23,598 nt of DNA from a virus. Made by a program: the position numbers and the translations under genes. The stretch spans positions 1 through 23,598 of IMG/VR virus record IMGVR_UViG_3300038466_000013; one strand, written 5' to 3'. This document shows, piece after piece, positions 7,114 through 14,394 of this stretch. Numbering within the stretch: position 1 is the stretch's first letter; every line of letters starts with the position of its first letter. The notes under the pieces are model-generated. The model ran no database searches, had not been told where the DNA came from, and saw only the letters and a list, made by a program, of their open reading frames with translations.

Positions 7114-7691
7114 TGGCAACGAACCGAGAAGACATCATCCAGGCGGCACGGGCGCTGTGCAAAGCGACGGCCGATTCCGTGGCTCTGACCGACCAGCAGG
7201 TCATCAAGGGCGACAAGAGCGGGCCTCGCCCGACCTCGAGCGGCGGGACCGTCGTGAAGTACCTCACCGTCCGCGTCGGCGCGATCGTCATCGACGGGAT
7301 GGACGAGCGCCTCAGTTCGTACCCGACCGGCGGGCCGACCCCGATCCGGCACCAACGCGGAAACCGGCGGGCGACTGTGACCATCCAGGGGATCGGCGAA
7401 GGAACCGATGAGTGGTTGGAGTCCATCCGCTCGCGCCTGGCGCTCCCTGCCGCTCGCGCCGTCATCGACTCCACTGGGATCGAGTTCCAGATCCCCGGCG
7501 GAGTGCTCAACCTTTCGACTCTCCTCGACGTCTCGATCGAGCCGCGCTTTGCACTCGACCTGGACGCCTGCTACCTCCTCGACACGACGGAAGCGACCGT
7601 CGCCGCGACAACGATCGTCGTCAACACGACGCTCAACGAGGCCGACGGCTCGTCGCACATCCACACGTCCGACACCATCCCGATCCCATAG
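7113..7691 (+). CDS. Neck / tail terminator protein, gp12-like (LIC_12616 family)
   Basis: This 192-aa protein carries features of the phage neck terminator gp12-like (LIC_12616) family: HQRGNRRATVTIQGIGEG, then EWLESIRSRLALP, VLNLSTLLDVSIEPRFALDLDACYLL. Such a protein caps the tail tube and sheath at the head-proximal end. The ATG at 7113 shares its A with the preceding TGA (TGATG), and GGAAGG lies about 6 bases upstream. The sheath gene follows after 9 bases. The C-terminal 30 residues (AATTIVVNTTLNEADGSSH) look like an added beta tail. Confidence 0.78.
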   Translation: MATNREDIIQAARALCKATADSVALTDQQVIKGDKSGPRPTSSGGTVVKYLTVRVGAIVIDGMDERLSSYPTGGPTPIRHQRGNRRATVTIQGIGEGTDEWLESIRSRLALPAARAVIDSTGIEFQIPGGVLNLSTLLDVSIEPRFALDLDACYLLDTTEATVAATTIVVNTTLNEADGSSHIHTSDTIPIP

Positions 7692-7700
7692 GAGCCCGCC

Positions 7701-8774
7701 ATGCCATACGGCGACGCACTGTACACGGTCAATATCATCCTGGGGCCCGTCCCCGGCGTGGCGGCCAACCTCACCGACGTCCTTTTGCTTGTGGCTAAGG
7801 CCACGAACCCGCTGACCGGCCGCACGCAGACCTTCACCTCTTCGACCCAGGTGGCGACGGCGCTTGCCGCAACGCAGATCAGCGCCACGACGGCCGCCCA
7901 ACTGAACTACGCTTTTGGGCAGACCAGCAAGCGCCCGAAGACGATCTACGTCGGCTATGTCGATGTCGTCGGCCTCGAAACCTACGGTGCCGCGTACACG
8001 ATCATCAAGGCGCTGATCGGGAACAGCTTCTTTTTCGTCTGCGACCAGTCCGACGACAAGACGCAGCAGGAATCCATCAGCGTCCTGATCGAGGCCGAGG
8101 ACTTCCTGCACTTCTACATCTCCCAGGTGCACGACGTCCAATGGTACGGCGCGACCTGGCCGGCGAACTATTCCCTGTTCGAGCATCGCGAGAAGACCGC
8201 GGTGGTATGGCATGAGACGGCCACCTCCGCCCAAGCCCTCGCTTACACCGCCTCCCGTGGCGCATGGAACCCCGACACCGAGAAGTCGGCCTCATGGATG
8301 GGCGACCTCGGATCCGTCGCCGCACCTGCCGCGCTGACCGGCGCACAGGAAGGTTTCCTCTACACCAACAAGGTCAACCTCGGGAAGGCCCTCGGGACGT
8401 CCGGAAACTTCGTCGAGTACGGCCTCAACTGCAACGGCCGCAGCATCGACCACATCGTCTCTGCGGCATGGGTCCGCTCGGCGCTCCGGATCCAGTTCGC
8501 GTACCTGGTCCAGGCCTACGCCAGCCGGGGCGACAAACTGACGGTCGACGCCGTCGGCGGAAACGTCTGCCTTTCCGTGGGGATGGGCGTGTGCCGCCGG
8601 GGTGTCTCCTTGGGGCACTTCCAGGAATACACCGACGCCCAGGGGAACAAGTACCCGGCGGGGTCGTACACCCTCGATCTCGTCAACAAGAAGATCACAC
8701 TCACGCTCACGGACTACTTCGCGGATCAGCTCCGTGAAATTGTCGCGAACGTCTACCTCAACGAAGCCGTGTAA
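7701..8774 (+). CDS. Tail sheath protein, DUF3383 family
   Basis: This 357-aa protein is the contractile sheath. DUF3383 features are the regular alternation of a Rossmann-like early part (TIYVGYVDVVGLETYG, SFFFVCDQSDDKTQQ), a middle HEREKTAVVWHETA, and the conserved end beginning LTGAQEGFLYTNKVNL followed by a last strand-rich domain (KKITLTLTDYFADQLREIVA). It is short for the family, many members being larger, so domain additions seen elsewhere are absent. AGGAG (7690-7694) precedes the ATG. The DUF3277 tube gene follows immediately, the standard sheath-tube order. Its presence is the main reason to call this phage myovirus-like. Confidence 0.88.
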   Translation: MPYGDALYTVNIILGPVPGVAANLTDVLLLVAKATNPLTGRTQTFTSSTQVATALAATQISATTAAQLNYAFGQTSKRPKTIYVGYVDVVGLETYGAAYTIIKALIGNSFFFVCDQSDDKTQQESISVLIEAEDFLHFYISQVHDVQWYGATWPANYSLFEHREKTAVVWHETATSAQALAYTASRGAWNPDTEKSASWMGDLGSVAAPAALTGAQEGFLYTNKVNLGKALGTSGNFVEYGLNCNGRSIDHIVSAAWVRSALRIQFAYLVQAYASRGDKLTVDAVGGNVCLSVGMGVCRRGVSLGHFQEYTDAQGNKYPAGSYTLDLVNKKITLTLTDYFADQLREIVANVYLNEAV

Positions 8775-8785
8775 GGGGGCCTCAA

Positions 8786-9238
8786 ATGCCCGGTTCCATG
8801 ACGAAAACCTACAACATCGCGACGATCTACACGACGATCGGCGGTGTCCAGATCAGCGGCTTCGGCGACTCGGCAGGGATCGAGTTCGAGGACATCCCTC
8901 TGTTTGAGGCGACCGACGGTTGCGACGGCGAGCACGTCGTCTCTCGCATCAACAAGAAGTCCACCACGGCGAAACTGACCCTGATGCAGACGTCGGCCGG
9001 GTATCGAAACCTGGCAGTCCTGCTCAACCTCCAGAAGACCGTCGTGGACGCGGGCGGGCCGATCACGCCGCTCCCCCTGGCCGTCGTTGACCCAAACACG
9101 GGCACGACGGCGATTAGTGGGTACGTGACATTTTTGACCGAACCCGGCCCGAAGTTCGGGGCGAAAGTGGGCACCGTCGAATTCAACCTCGACATCGGGA
9201 ATCCCTCGTTCGTCCACGCGCTCCTGATGCTCGTCTAA
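8786..9238 (+). CDS. Tail tube protein, DUF3277 family
   Basis: This 150-aa protein forms the inner tail tube through which DNA passes. DUF3277 features are YNIATIYTTIGGVQISGFGD at the start, a central DGEHVVSRINKKSTTAKLTLM, and KVGTVEFNLDIGNPSF near the end. Length is normal for the family. AAGGGGG (8773-8779) precedes the ATG at 8786 by 6 bases. It lies directly after the sheath gene. Confidence 0.88.
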   Translation: MPGSMTKTYNIATIYTTIGGVQISGFGDSAGIEFEDIPLFEATDGCDGEHVVSRINKKSTTAKLTLMQTSAGYRNLAVLLNLQKTVVDAGGPITPLPLAVVDPNTGTTAISGYVTFLTEPGPKFGAKVGTVEFNLDIGNPSFVHALLMLV

Positions 9239-9260
9239 CCGCGCCACCCTGGAGACCACC

Positions 9261-9716
9261 ATGCCGGCGCTTCAACCCTTCGAGTTCACCGCCCGGGACG
9301 CCCAAGGCGCCGAGCACCACTATTCCTGCCCGTACATCCCGACCGAGGAAGGGATTGATATCAGCCTCTGGCTTTTGGCCAACCTCGGATCGCTCGTCTC
9401 CGGAATCCTGCCCGACATCATCGGCAAGCTTGCCGACGGCGGATCGGTGGCTGACGTGGACCTCGGGTCGGCCTTCTCGTCGGAATCACTCACCGCTGCC
9501 GGGAGCCAATGGAAGGCGGCGCTCCTCTCGCCCGACGCGCGGCGGATCCTCAAGATCCTGCTCCGCTACGGCGCGCGGGACGGTGCCCCCTTGGCCTCGG
9601 CCTGGCAGGCCGCGTATCAGGGCAACTACGGCGAAATGATCATCGCCGCCTTCGAGATCATCAAGGCCAATCGTTTTTTTTCCTTTCCCGGTATGTCTCC
9701 GTCGGCCGGAACGTAG
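9261..9716 (+). CDS. Tail assembly chaperone, unshifted form
   Basis: This is the 151-aa product read without frameshifting. It is a small, mainly helical protein (LWLLANLGSLVSGILPDIIGKLADG, then ARRILKILLRYGARD) in the fixed slot between the tube and tape measure genes, where lambda gpG-type chaperones are encoded. Such chaperones coat the tape measure during tail assembly. The reading frame crosses TTTTTTTT at 9674-9681 and stops at 9714-9716, while coding continues in the -1 frame. The leader is CCTGGAGACCACC followed directly by ATG. Confidence 0.82.
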   Translation: MPALQPFEFTARDAQGAEHHYSCPYIPTEEGIDISLWLLANLGSLVSGILPDIIGKLADGGSVADVDLGSAFSSESLTAAGSQWKAALLSPDARRILKILLRYGARDGAPLASAWQAAYQGNYGEMIIAAFEIIKANRFFSFPGMSPSAGT

Positions 9717-9910
9717 GGGGCGACGGTGAAGCCGCCGGGCTCGCCGAAGAAGCCGCCCGTGATTGGGGCGTCGAGTGGCTGTCGTGGGGCCTCGTGCTCA
9801 CCGAGGGCCTCGGCATGGACATCCTCACCGTTCGGTCGCTCCCGATCCCGCTCCTTGTCGAGGCCTTGGCCGTCCGCGACGTGCTCGTGCAACTCCGGGC
9901 GAGGAAGTGA
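9261..9910 (+). CDS. Tail assembly chaperone, -1 frameshift fusion form (join 9261-9680, 9680-9910)
   Basis: The fusion protein of about 216 aa shares 140 residues with the short form, then continues in the -1 frame from 9680 (FLSRYVSVGRN) to the TGA at 9908-9910. The added 76 residues are a plausible conserved domain: EEAARDWGVEWLSWGLVLT, then LTVRSLPIPLLVEALAVRD. That frame has no start codon and RBS of its own suited to independent expression, and it overlaps the first frame at the slippery site. This is the gpG/gpGT arrangement, where a small fraction of ribosomes shift to produce the tape-measure-binding form. A mutation or sequencing error in the T-run could mimic it, but the conserved place of such shifts argues for a real one. 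Confidence 0.8.
9674..9680 (+). other. Slippery heptamer T TTT TTT for -1 frameshift
   Basis: The zero-frame codons here are CGT TTT TTT TCC, so the heptamer reads T TTT TTT in the X XXY YYZ phase required for -1 slippage. The homopolymer is 8 T long in total. Downstream, CCGTCG (9699-9704) can pair with CGACGG (9721-9726), a 6-bp stem with a 16-base loop containing the zero-frame stop codon. Its 18-base distance from the site is longer than usual, so a stimulatory role is uncertain. Confidence 0.8.
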
Positions 9911-9913
9911 CTG

Positions 9914-11554
9914 ATGGCCGGGAAAATGACCATCCGCGAACTCCTCGTAAAGATCGGCGTCTCGACCGACAAGGCGAAGCTGACGGCGTTCGATAAGGCG
10001 TTGGAATCGGCGAAAAAGACGGCGCTCGCGGTGACGGCCGCGATCACCGGGGCTGCGATCGGGATTTACAAAATCGTCTCAACGGCCGCTGCTGCTGCTG
10101 ATGACGCCGCGGCCATGTCCGCCCGCCTCGGACTGACCACTGAGTCGTATCAGGAACTTGGATACGTCGCGTCCCGGGCCGACATGTCGATCGAGGAAAT
10201 GAGCGCCTCCCTCCGGGTGCAGTCGAAGAACCTCGACGATGCGCGCCGGGGCGGAAAGGAGACCACAGAGACCCTCAAGCGTCTCGGGTTGGCGGCCAAG
10301 GACATACGGCTCAAAGACCAGTCCTCGGCATTCGACCTTCTCATCACCCGGATGCGTGGGGTAAAGGACGCGCAAGAGCGCATGGCGCTGGCGCAAAAGC
10401 TCTGGGGACGGGGTGGAACCGCCCTGATCCCGCTCATCGACGATCAGACCCTGTCCGTCAAGGCCCTCAGAGAAGAGGCCCATCGGCTCGGGATCGTCAT
10501 GTCGAAGGAGCAGATCGCCGCCGGGTCAGCTTTCGACGATGCCATGAAAGACGCACAGTTTGTCGTACAAGGCCTCAGAAATCAGATCGGCCTTTCTCTG
10601 GCGCCTGTGTTGTCTGACCTTCTTGGGCAGTTCACGGATTGGGCGATGGCCAATCGAGAAATCATCGCAACCAGGGCCCGGGAATGGTTGATGGATTTTA
10701 CGAATTGGGCGATCCGAACCGCGAAAGACGTCCGAGAACTTGTCGAAGCGTTGGGAGGCCTCAAGCGGGTTCTGGAAGCGGTCGTCCTCATCTGGGCCGG
10801 CTCGAAGCTCATCGGCGCGACCGTGACCCTGCTGACGCTGTTCAAGGAACTGCGGACGGTCCTTGCCGGCATTGGCGCGATCGTCGGCGTCAGCGCGGGC
10901 GGAGTGTTCGCTCTGATTCTGGCCGCCGTCGCAAGCCTCGCTGTTGCGTTGTCGATTGCCGTGGGTGAGTTTCTGTTGCTCGAAGACGCGATCGTCTGGT
11001 TGCGCGGCGGAAACTCGGTCATCGGAGACTGGATCGCGAAGAACCGCGAAGCAAGCACAGTCCTCGGTTCGGTCGCGCGCGCTCTTGATGCGGTGGGCGA
11101 CCTCATCAAGTCGGTCGCCCATGCGATCGGCGATCAGCTTTCGCCATACGTCAAGGCGCTGTCCAAGCTGTTTGAGGCGTTGGAACCCTACATTTCCAGA
11201 GCGGCCGATGCGCTGGGACGGTTTGCATCGTCCGCGATCATCGAACGGATCGAACGCCTTACGGGTGCGATCCGGAGCGTGACGGGGTTTGTGCAGAATC
11301 CATCACTTGCCGGGGTGGGTGACTTCGCCGGGAGCGCCGCCCGCGCGAGCCCGGGTGTCGTGGGCTACGGCGCTCGCGCCATCGACCAGACGGCGCGGGC
11401 GATTCAAGGCGCGCGAACGTCCTCGGTTCGGACGGGTGACGTCCACATTCACGGTGTCGGCGTGACGTCGGACGAAGCCGAGCGCATCGGGCGAAACCTC
11501 CTGATGGAGCAGGTCCGCGCCGCGTCCGCTCAATTCGCGACGGGTGACCGATGA
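9914..11554 (+). CDS. Tail tape measure protein
   Basis: This 546-aa protein sets tail length. The N-terminus (KMTIRELLVKIGVSTDKAKL) and helical body with ADDAAAMSARLGLTTESYQELGYVAS are typical of tape measures of this lineage. Hydrophobic segments lie at ~40-60, ~291-311 and ~315-360 (IGAIVGVSAGGVFALILAAV), which could enter the host membrane during injection. The C-terminus (DVHIHGVGVTSDEAERIGRNLL) probably docks on the baseplate hub. At roughly 1.5 angstrom per residue the tail would be about 80 nm, short for a myovirus. ATG 9914 follows GAGGAAG and comes 3 bases after the frameshifted chaperone's stop. Confidence 0.88.
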   Translation: MAGKMTIRELLVKIGVSTDKAKLTAFDKALESAKKTALAVTAAITGAAIGIYKIVSTAAAAADDAAAMSARLGLTTESYQELGYVASRADMSIEEMSASLRVQSKNLDDARRGGKETTETLKRLGLAAKDIRLKDQSSAFDLLITRMRGVKDAQERMALAQKLWGRGGTALIPLIDDQTLSVKALREEAHRLGIVMSKEQIAAGSAFDDAMKDAQFVVQGLRNQIGLSLAPVLSDLLGQFTDWAMANREIIATRAREWLMDFTNWAIRTAKDVRELVEALGGLKRVLEAVVLIWAGSKLIGATVTLLTLFKELRTVLAGIGAIVGVSAGGVFALILAAVASLAVALSIAVGEFLLLEDAIVWLRGGNSVIGDWIAKNREASTVLGSVARALDAVGDLIKSVAHAIGDQLSPYVKALSKLFEALEPYISRAADALGRFASSAIIERIERLTGAIRSVTGFVQNPSLAGVGDFAGSAARASPGVVGYGARAIDQTARAIQGARTSSVRTGDVHIHGVGVTSDEAERIGRNLLMEQVRAASAQFATGDR

Positions 11555-12117
11555 GCACCTCTCTCGTCAACCTGACCACCCTTGGGCTTCTCACCTTTGA
11601 CGCCGCGACGGTGACCTTCGACTACGGGAGCAACATCACCGATCACCCGGTAGAAACCGGGGCGACGGTATCGGATCACATCCAAGTACTCCCAAACGCG
11701 ATCACGATCACGGGGACGATCACCGAGTCGCCCTATGCAGACCAGACCAATGGCGTCCCGATGCTCCGGCGTCAGAACGCTCTGAATTGGATTGAAGCGG
11801 CGCGAAAGTCGCTGATCATGGTGGATACCGAGCAATACGGAGCGTTTTCATCGTATGCGATTGCGACCTTCCGGCATGACTTGACCAACGTGAAGCGGGC
11901 GGTCCTGGTGATCGTCCTCAAGCAGTTTGTGCAAGCGTTGGCCGGGTTCGTGACGATCCCGGTATCTGCCCCGGCCTCGCCTGCGGTGTCGGCCTCGTTT
12001 GCGACGTCGATGGATGCAGGCGTTCAGGCGTCGATGGATGCAGCGCGCGCCAACCTCGCCGCCTCGCTGGCAGACACGAACGCCCTGTCGTCCATTGCGT
12101 ACGGTTGGGTGAACTGA
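11551..12117 (+). CDS. Dit-like baseplate protein
   Basis: This 188-aa protein has the N-terminal signature of Dit-like tail proteins (VTFDYGSN, then TDHPVETGATVSDHI, residues ~20-45) followed by ITITGTITESPY. Such proteins form a ring linking the tail tube end to the baseplate. The C-terminal ~50 residues are Ala/Ser-rich and contain a direct repeat (SMDAGVQA/SMDAARAN) encoded by CGTCGATGGATGCAG at 12005-12019 and 12029-12043. Its ATG overlaps the tape measure stop (ATGA) and its own stop overlaps the next ATG. Confidence 0.75.
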   Translation: MSTSLVNLTTLGLLTFDAATVTFDYGSNITDHPVETGATVSDHIQVLPNAITITGTITESPYADQTNGVPMLRRQNALNWIEAARKSLIMVDTEQYGAFSSYAIATFRHDLTNVKRAVLVIVLKQFVQALAGFVTIPVSAPASPAVSASFATSMDAGVQASMDAARANLAASLADTNALSSIAYGWVN

Positions 12118-12473
12118 TGGGCCAGATCCTCCGGACCTTCCAGGCTCAGCCGCAATTTACCGAGACGGTCACGCTCGGTTCGACGCAGTTTCAACTCACC
12201 TTCACGTACCGGGCGCGATTGTCGGCATGGTACGTGGACTTTTTCACGCTTGACGGCTCGGCGGTCGTGACGGGCCGTCGGTTGTCGCCCGGCTTCGACG
12301 CGCTGTTCGGTGGTCTCCCGGCGCTCGTCGTGGCCGGGCATTTTTTCGTCAGGGGCTCTGACCCCTACACCCGGGAGATGCTCGGCGATCGCGTTGTCCC
12401 CGTGTTCTACCCCTTCGCCGAGGTGCCAGCGCCCCCGGCTTCCGCGACCCTTTCGATCGTGTTGGGGCCCTAA
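12117..12473 (+). CDS. Baseplate plug protein, Pam3 gp18-like
   Basis: This 118-aa beta-rich protein reads FTETVTLGSTQFQLTFTYRARLSAWYVDFF followed by a DG turn and GRRLSPGFDALFGGLP. That pattern (strand, R...WY.D, DG, G.RL) matches the baseplate plug family seen in Pam3-like myophages, which closes the tube lumen at the baseplate. I chose ATG 12117, which shares its A with the upstream TGA (TGATG). A TTG at 12105 in frame would add only four residues. The stop overlaps the ATG of the hub gene (TAATG). Confidence 0.75.
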   Translation: MGQILRTFQAQPQFTETVTLGSTQFQLTFTYRARLSAWYVDFFTLDGSAVVTGRRLSPGFDALFGGLPALVVAGHFFVRGSDPYTREMLGDRVVPVFYPFAEVPAPPASATLSIVLGP

Positions 12474-13282
12474 TGATCGGCCGGCAGGTCATCCTTCAAC
12501 TCGCGACCGCTGCCGGTGTGGGGCGGGAGTTCGCCGGCCTTCGGGTGAGCTTCCGCGTTGAAATGACCCGGGAATCGACGCCCGACACGGCCAAGATCAG
12601 GGCATGGAACCTCTCTTCCGACTCGCTGGCGCTCATCCAGACGCCCGGCGCGATCGTCCGGCTCCTCGTCGGCTACGAGGTCCCACAGCAGATATTCCAA
12701 GGCAACCCGATCTCGAAGGGGATCCGGGTCGTGAAGCAGGGGCCGGATCGTGTCCTCGAAATCGAGGCCCAATCCGGGCACACCGCGCTGTCGTCGGCCC
12801 GGGTGAATGCCTCCTTCGCTACGCAGACCGACCTGGCGACGGTGTTCTCGACGGTGGCTGCTTCGTTGGGGCTTCCATCGGGCGCCATTCAGCTCGGCGA
12901 CCTCGGAACGCGCCGCCTCACCCAGGGCGTCGTGCTGGCCGGGGAGTCGCGCGACATCCTGACCCGCCTGTGCAATTCCGCCGGCCTCGAGTGGTTCATC
13001 CGTGACGATGTGCTTCAGGTCGTCACCGCTGGGGGAAGCACGGGCGAACTGGTGCCCATCTTCTCGACGGTGAGCGGCAACCTGATCGGCTCGCCAACGA
13101 AGACGGAGAACGGCGTCGAAGCCAGGGCGCTAATCTCGCCGACCCTTCGACCGGGCATGATGTTCCAGATTCAGAGCGAGTCGAGCGCCGGCCTGTACAT
13201 CTGCGACTCCCTCGTGTTCGAGGGCGACTCCGGGTGGGAGACTCCCTTCTACGTCATCCCGAGGGGGCACGCAGCGCCATGA
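12473..13282 (+). CDS. Baseplate hub protein (gp27/protein D-like)
   Basis: This 269-aa protein has the architecture of a hub monomer: an N-terminal beta domain (VSFRVEMTRESTPDTAKIRAWNLS, residues ~24-47), a middle domain DILTRLCNSAGLEWFIRDDVLQVV (~160-185) typical of the gp27/gpD fold, and a final domain with RPGMMFQIQSESSAGLYICDS. The hub connects the tape measure end to the spike. It is encoded between the plug and spike genes and overlaps both (TAATG before, ATGA after). Confidence 0.8.
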   Translation: MIGRQVILQLATAAGVGREFAGLRVSFRVEMTRESTPDTAKIRAWNLSSDSLALIQTPGAIVRLLVGYEVPQQIFQGNPISKGIRVVKQGPDRVLEIEAQSGHTALSSARVNASFATQTDLATVFSTVAASLGLPSGAIQLGDLGTRRLTQGVVLAGESRDILTRLCNSAGLEWFIRDDVLQVVTAGGSTGELVPIFSTVSGNLIGSPTKTENGVEARALISPTLRPGMMFQIQSESSAGLYICDSLVFEGDSGWETPFYVIPRGHAAP

Positions 13283-13923
13283 CCGAAGGCAACCCCACCC
13301 TCCCGTATGCCATCGCCAACGCCGTGGCGAAGGCGCTCGGTGGCGTCCATGTCGCCGTCCCTGGAACGGTCCTCACCTATGATCCCGCGACCGGAACGGC
13401 GACGGTCCAGCCTGCGATCCCGGGGGCCTACATCGACGCCCTGACCGGACTCCGCCTGCCCAATATCTACCCGCCTGTGCCTTCGGTGCCCGTGCTCTGG
13501 CCGGGCTGCGCGGCGGGCAGCCTCACCTTCCCACTCGTCGCCGGTGACACGGTGCTCCTCGTGTGCGCCGACCGGTCGACAGACGGGTGGCGCAACGACG
13601 GCTCGATTGGGGTTCCTCCCGTGGACGCGCGCCGGTTCGACCTTTCCGACAGCTTCGCGATCCCCTTCATGCGGATCCCCTCCGCCACAGGCTACGGGGC
13701 GGGGGCGGTGCTCGAATCGGCGTCGGTTCAGCTCGGCAACTCCACCGCGGTGGATTTTGTGGCGTTGGCCTCGCTGGTTCTGGCACAACTCCAGGCGATT
13801 CAGATCGCCTTCGACGCGCATACGCACGGCGGGGTGACCGTGGGCGCGGGGGTGACCGCCATCCCTGTCGCCCCCATGCCCGCCCCCTCTTCTCCCGCTG
13901 CTACGCGGGTCAAGGCGCTCTGA
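13279..13923 (+). CDS. Membrane-puncturing spike protein, Gp138-like
   Basis: This 214-aa protein contains an OB-fold-like N-terminal region (VPGTVLTYDPATGTATVQPAI, ~35-55) and the segment DGWRNDGSIGVPPVDARRFDLSDSFAIPF (W, then D.R..DLSD), matching Gp138 family spikes. A His-Thr-His at 181-183 (FDAHTHGGVTVGAG) resembles the metal-binding HxH of spike tips. The trimer pierces the outer membrane on sheath contraction, so a Gram-negative host is plausible. ATG 13279 overlaps the hub stop (ATGA); the open frame further upstream belongs to hub-gene overlap. The last ~30 residues (Pro/Ala-rich) may be a flexible tip. Confidence 0.78.
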   Translation: MTEGNPTLPYAIANAVAKALGGVHVAVPGTVLTYDPATGTATVQPAIPGAYIDALTGLRLPNIYPPVPSVPVLWPGCAAGSLTFPLVAGDTVLLVCADRSTDGWRNDGSIGVPPVDARRFDLSDSFAIPFMRIPSATGYGAGAVLESASVQLGNSTAVDFVALASLVLAQLQAIQIAFDAHTHGGVTVGAGVTAIPVAPMPAPSSPAATRVKAL

Positions 13924-14336
13924 TGGCTTACGACGTGCTCCTTGATTCTGCGACGGGCGACCTCACCGTCCCCAGCTACATCGGCAGCGGGCCGGACGTC
14001 ACGCGCCAGCGGCTGGGGATCCGCCTTCGGACACTCCTTGGCGAGTGGTTCCTGGATCAGACGGTCGGGATCCCCCTCCTGACGTGGCTATCCGAGAAGG
14101 GCACCTCCCATGCGGCCATCAGTGCACGAGTTCGCGCCGAGGTGGCCGGTTGCCCTGGTGTCGTCTCGGTGACGTCGTGGGGCTTCGTCTGGACAGCATC
14201 CACCGGGACGCTCACCCTGACCGGCGACGTCCAGATCGAGGGGGAGACAGCGTCCACGCCGGTCACAGTCTCAATGTCCACCGTCGGCGGGAACTTCCTC
14301 CCGTTCGTCGTGTTCGCCAGGATGGCGAAGCTATGA
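13923..14336 (+). CDS. Baseplate wedge protein, gp25-like
   Basis: This 137-aa protein has the gp25/GpW-type core RLRTLLGEWFLDQTVGIPLL near residues 33-53, preceded by DVTRQRLGI. The EWF..D..GIP motif is the family hallmark. In contractile tails gp25 binds the first sheath ring and triggers contraction. ATG 13923 shares its A with the spike stop (TGATG). The beta-rich C-terminus (TGTLTLTGDVQIEGE) is usual for the family. It is the last gene before the second promoter-like gap. Confidence 0.82.
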   Translation: MAYDVLLDSATGDLTVPSYIGSGPDVTRQRLGIRLRTLLGEWFLDQTVGIPLLTWLSEKGTSHAAISARVRAEVAGCPGVVSVTSWGFVWTASTGTLTLTGDVQIEGETASTPVTVSMSTVGGNFLPFVVFARMAKL

Positions 14337-14347
14337 CGTGCCTTTCG

Positions 14348-14376
14348 TGGACCTTCCGCCTGATTCGTGGTAGCCT
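14348..14376 (+). promoter_or_regulatory. Promoter candidate before outer baseplate genes
   Basis: TGGACC (14348-14353) and TAGCCT (14371-14376) are 17 bases apart, and the stretch CGTGGTAGC (14366-14374) is identical to the element before the capsid module. In both places TAG lies exactly 13 bases before GGAG and the gene begins with a non-ATG codon. The -35 half is weak, so this is less secure than the first site. It lies in a 58-base gap holding no other feature. Confidence 0.42.
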
Positions 14377-14394
14377 TCCCGCAGGAGTCCGCCC

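Noticed and set aside
7074-8234. 386-aa ORF on the minus strand
   Set aside because: Antisense shadow of the terminator and sheath genes, no recognisable protein.
9726-9914. 62-aa ORF in the +1 frame after the tail chaperone
   Set aside because: Composition is Ser/Pro/Arg-rich noise; the -1 frame across the same bases reads as a normal protein.
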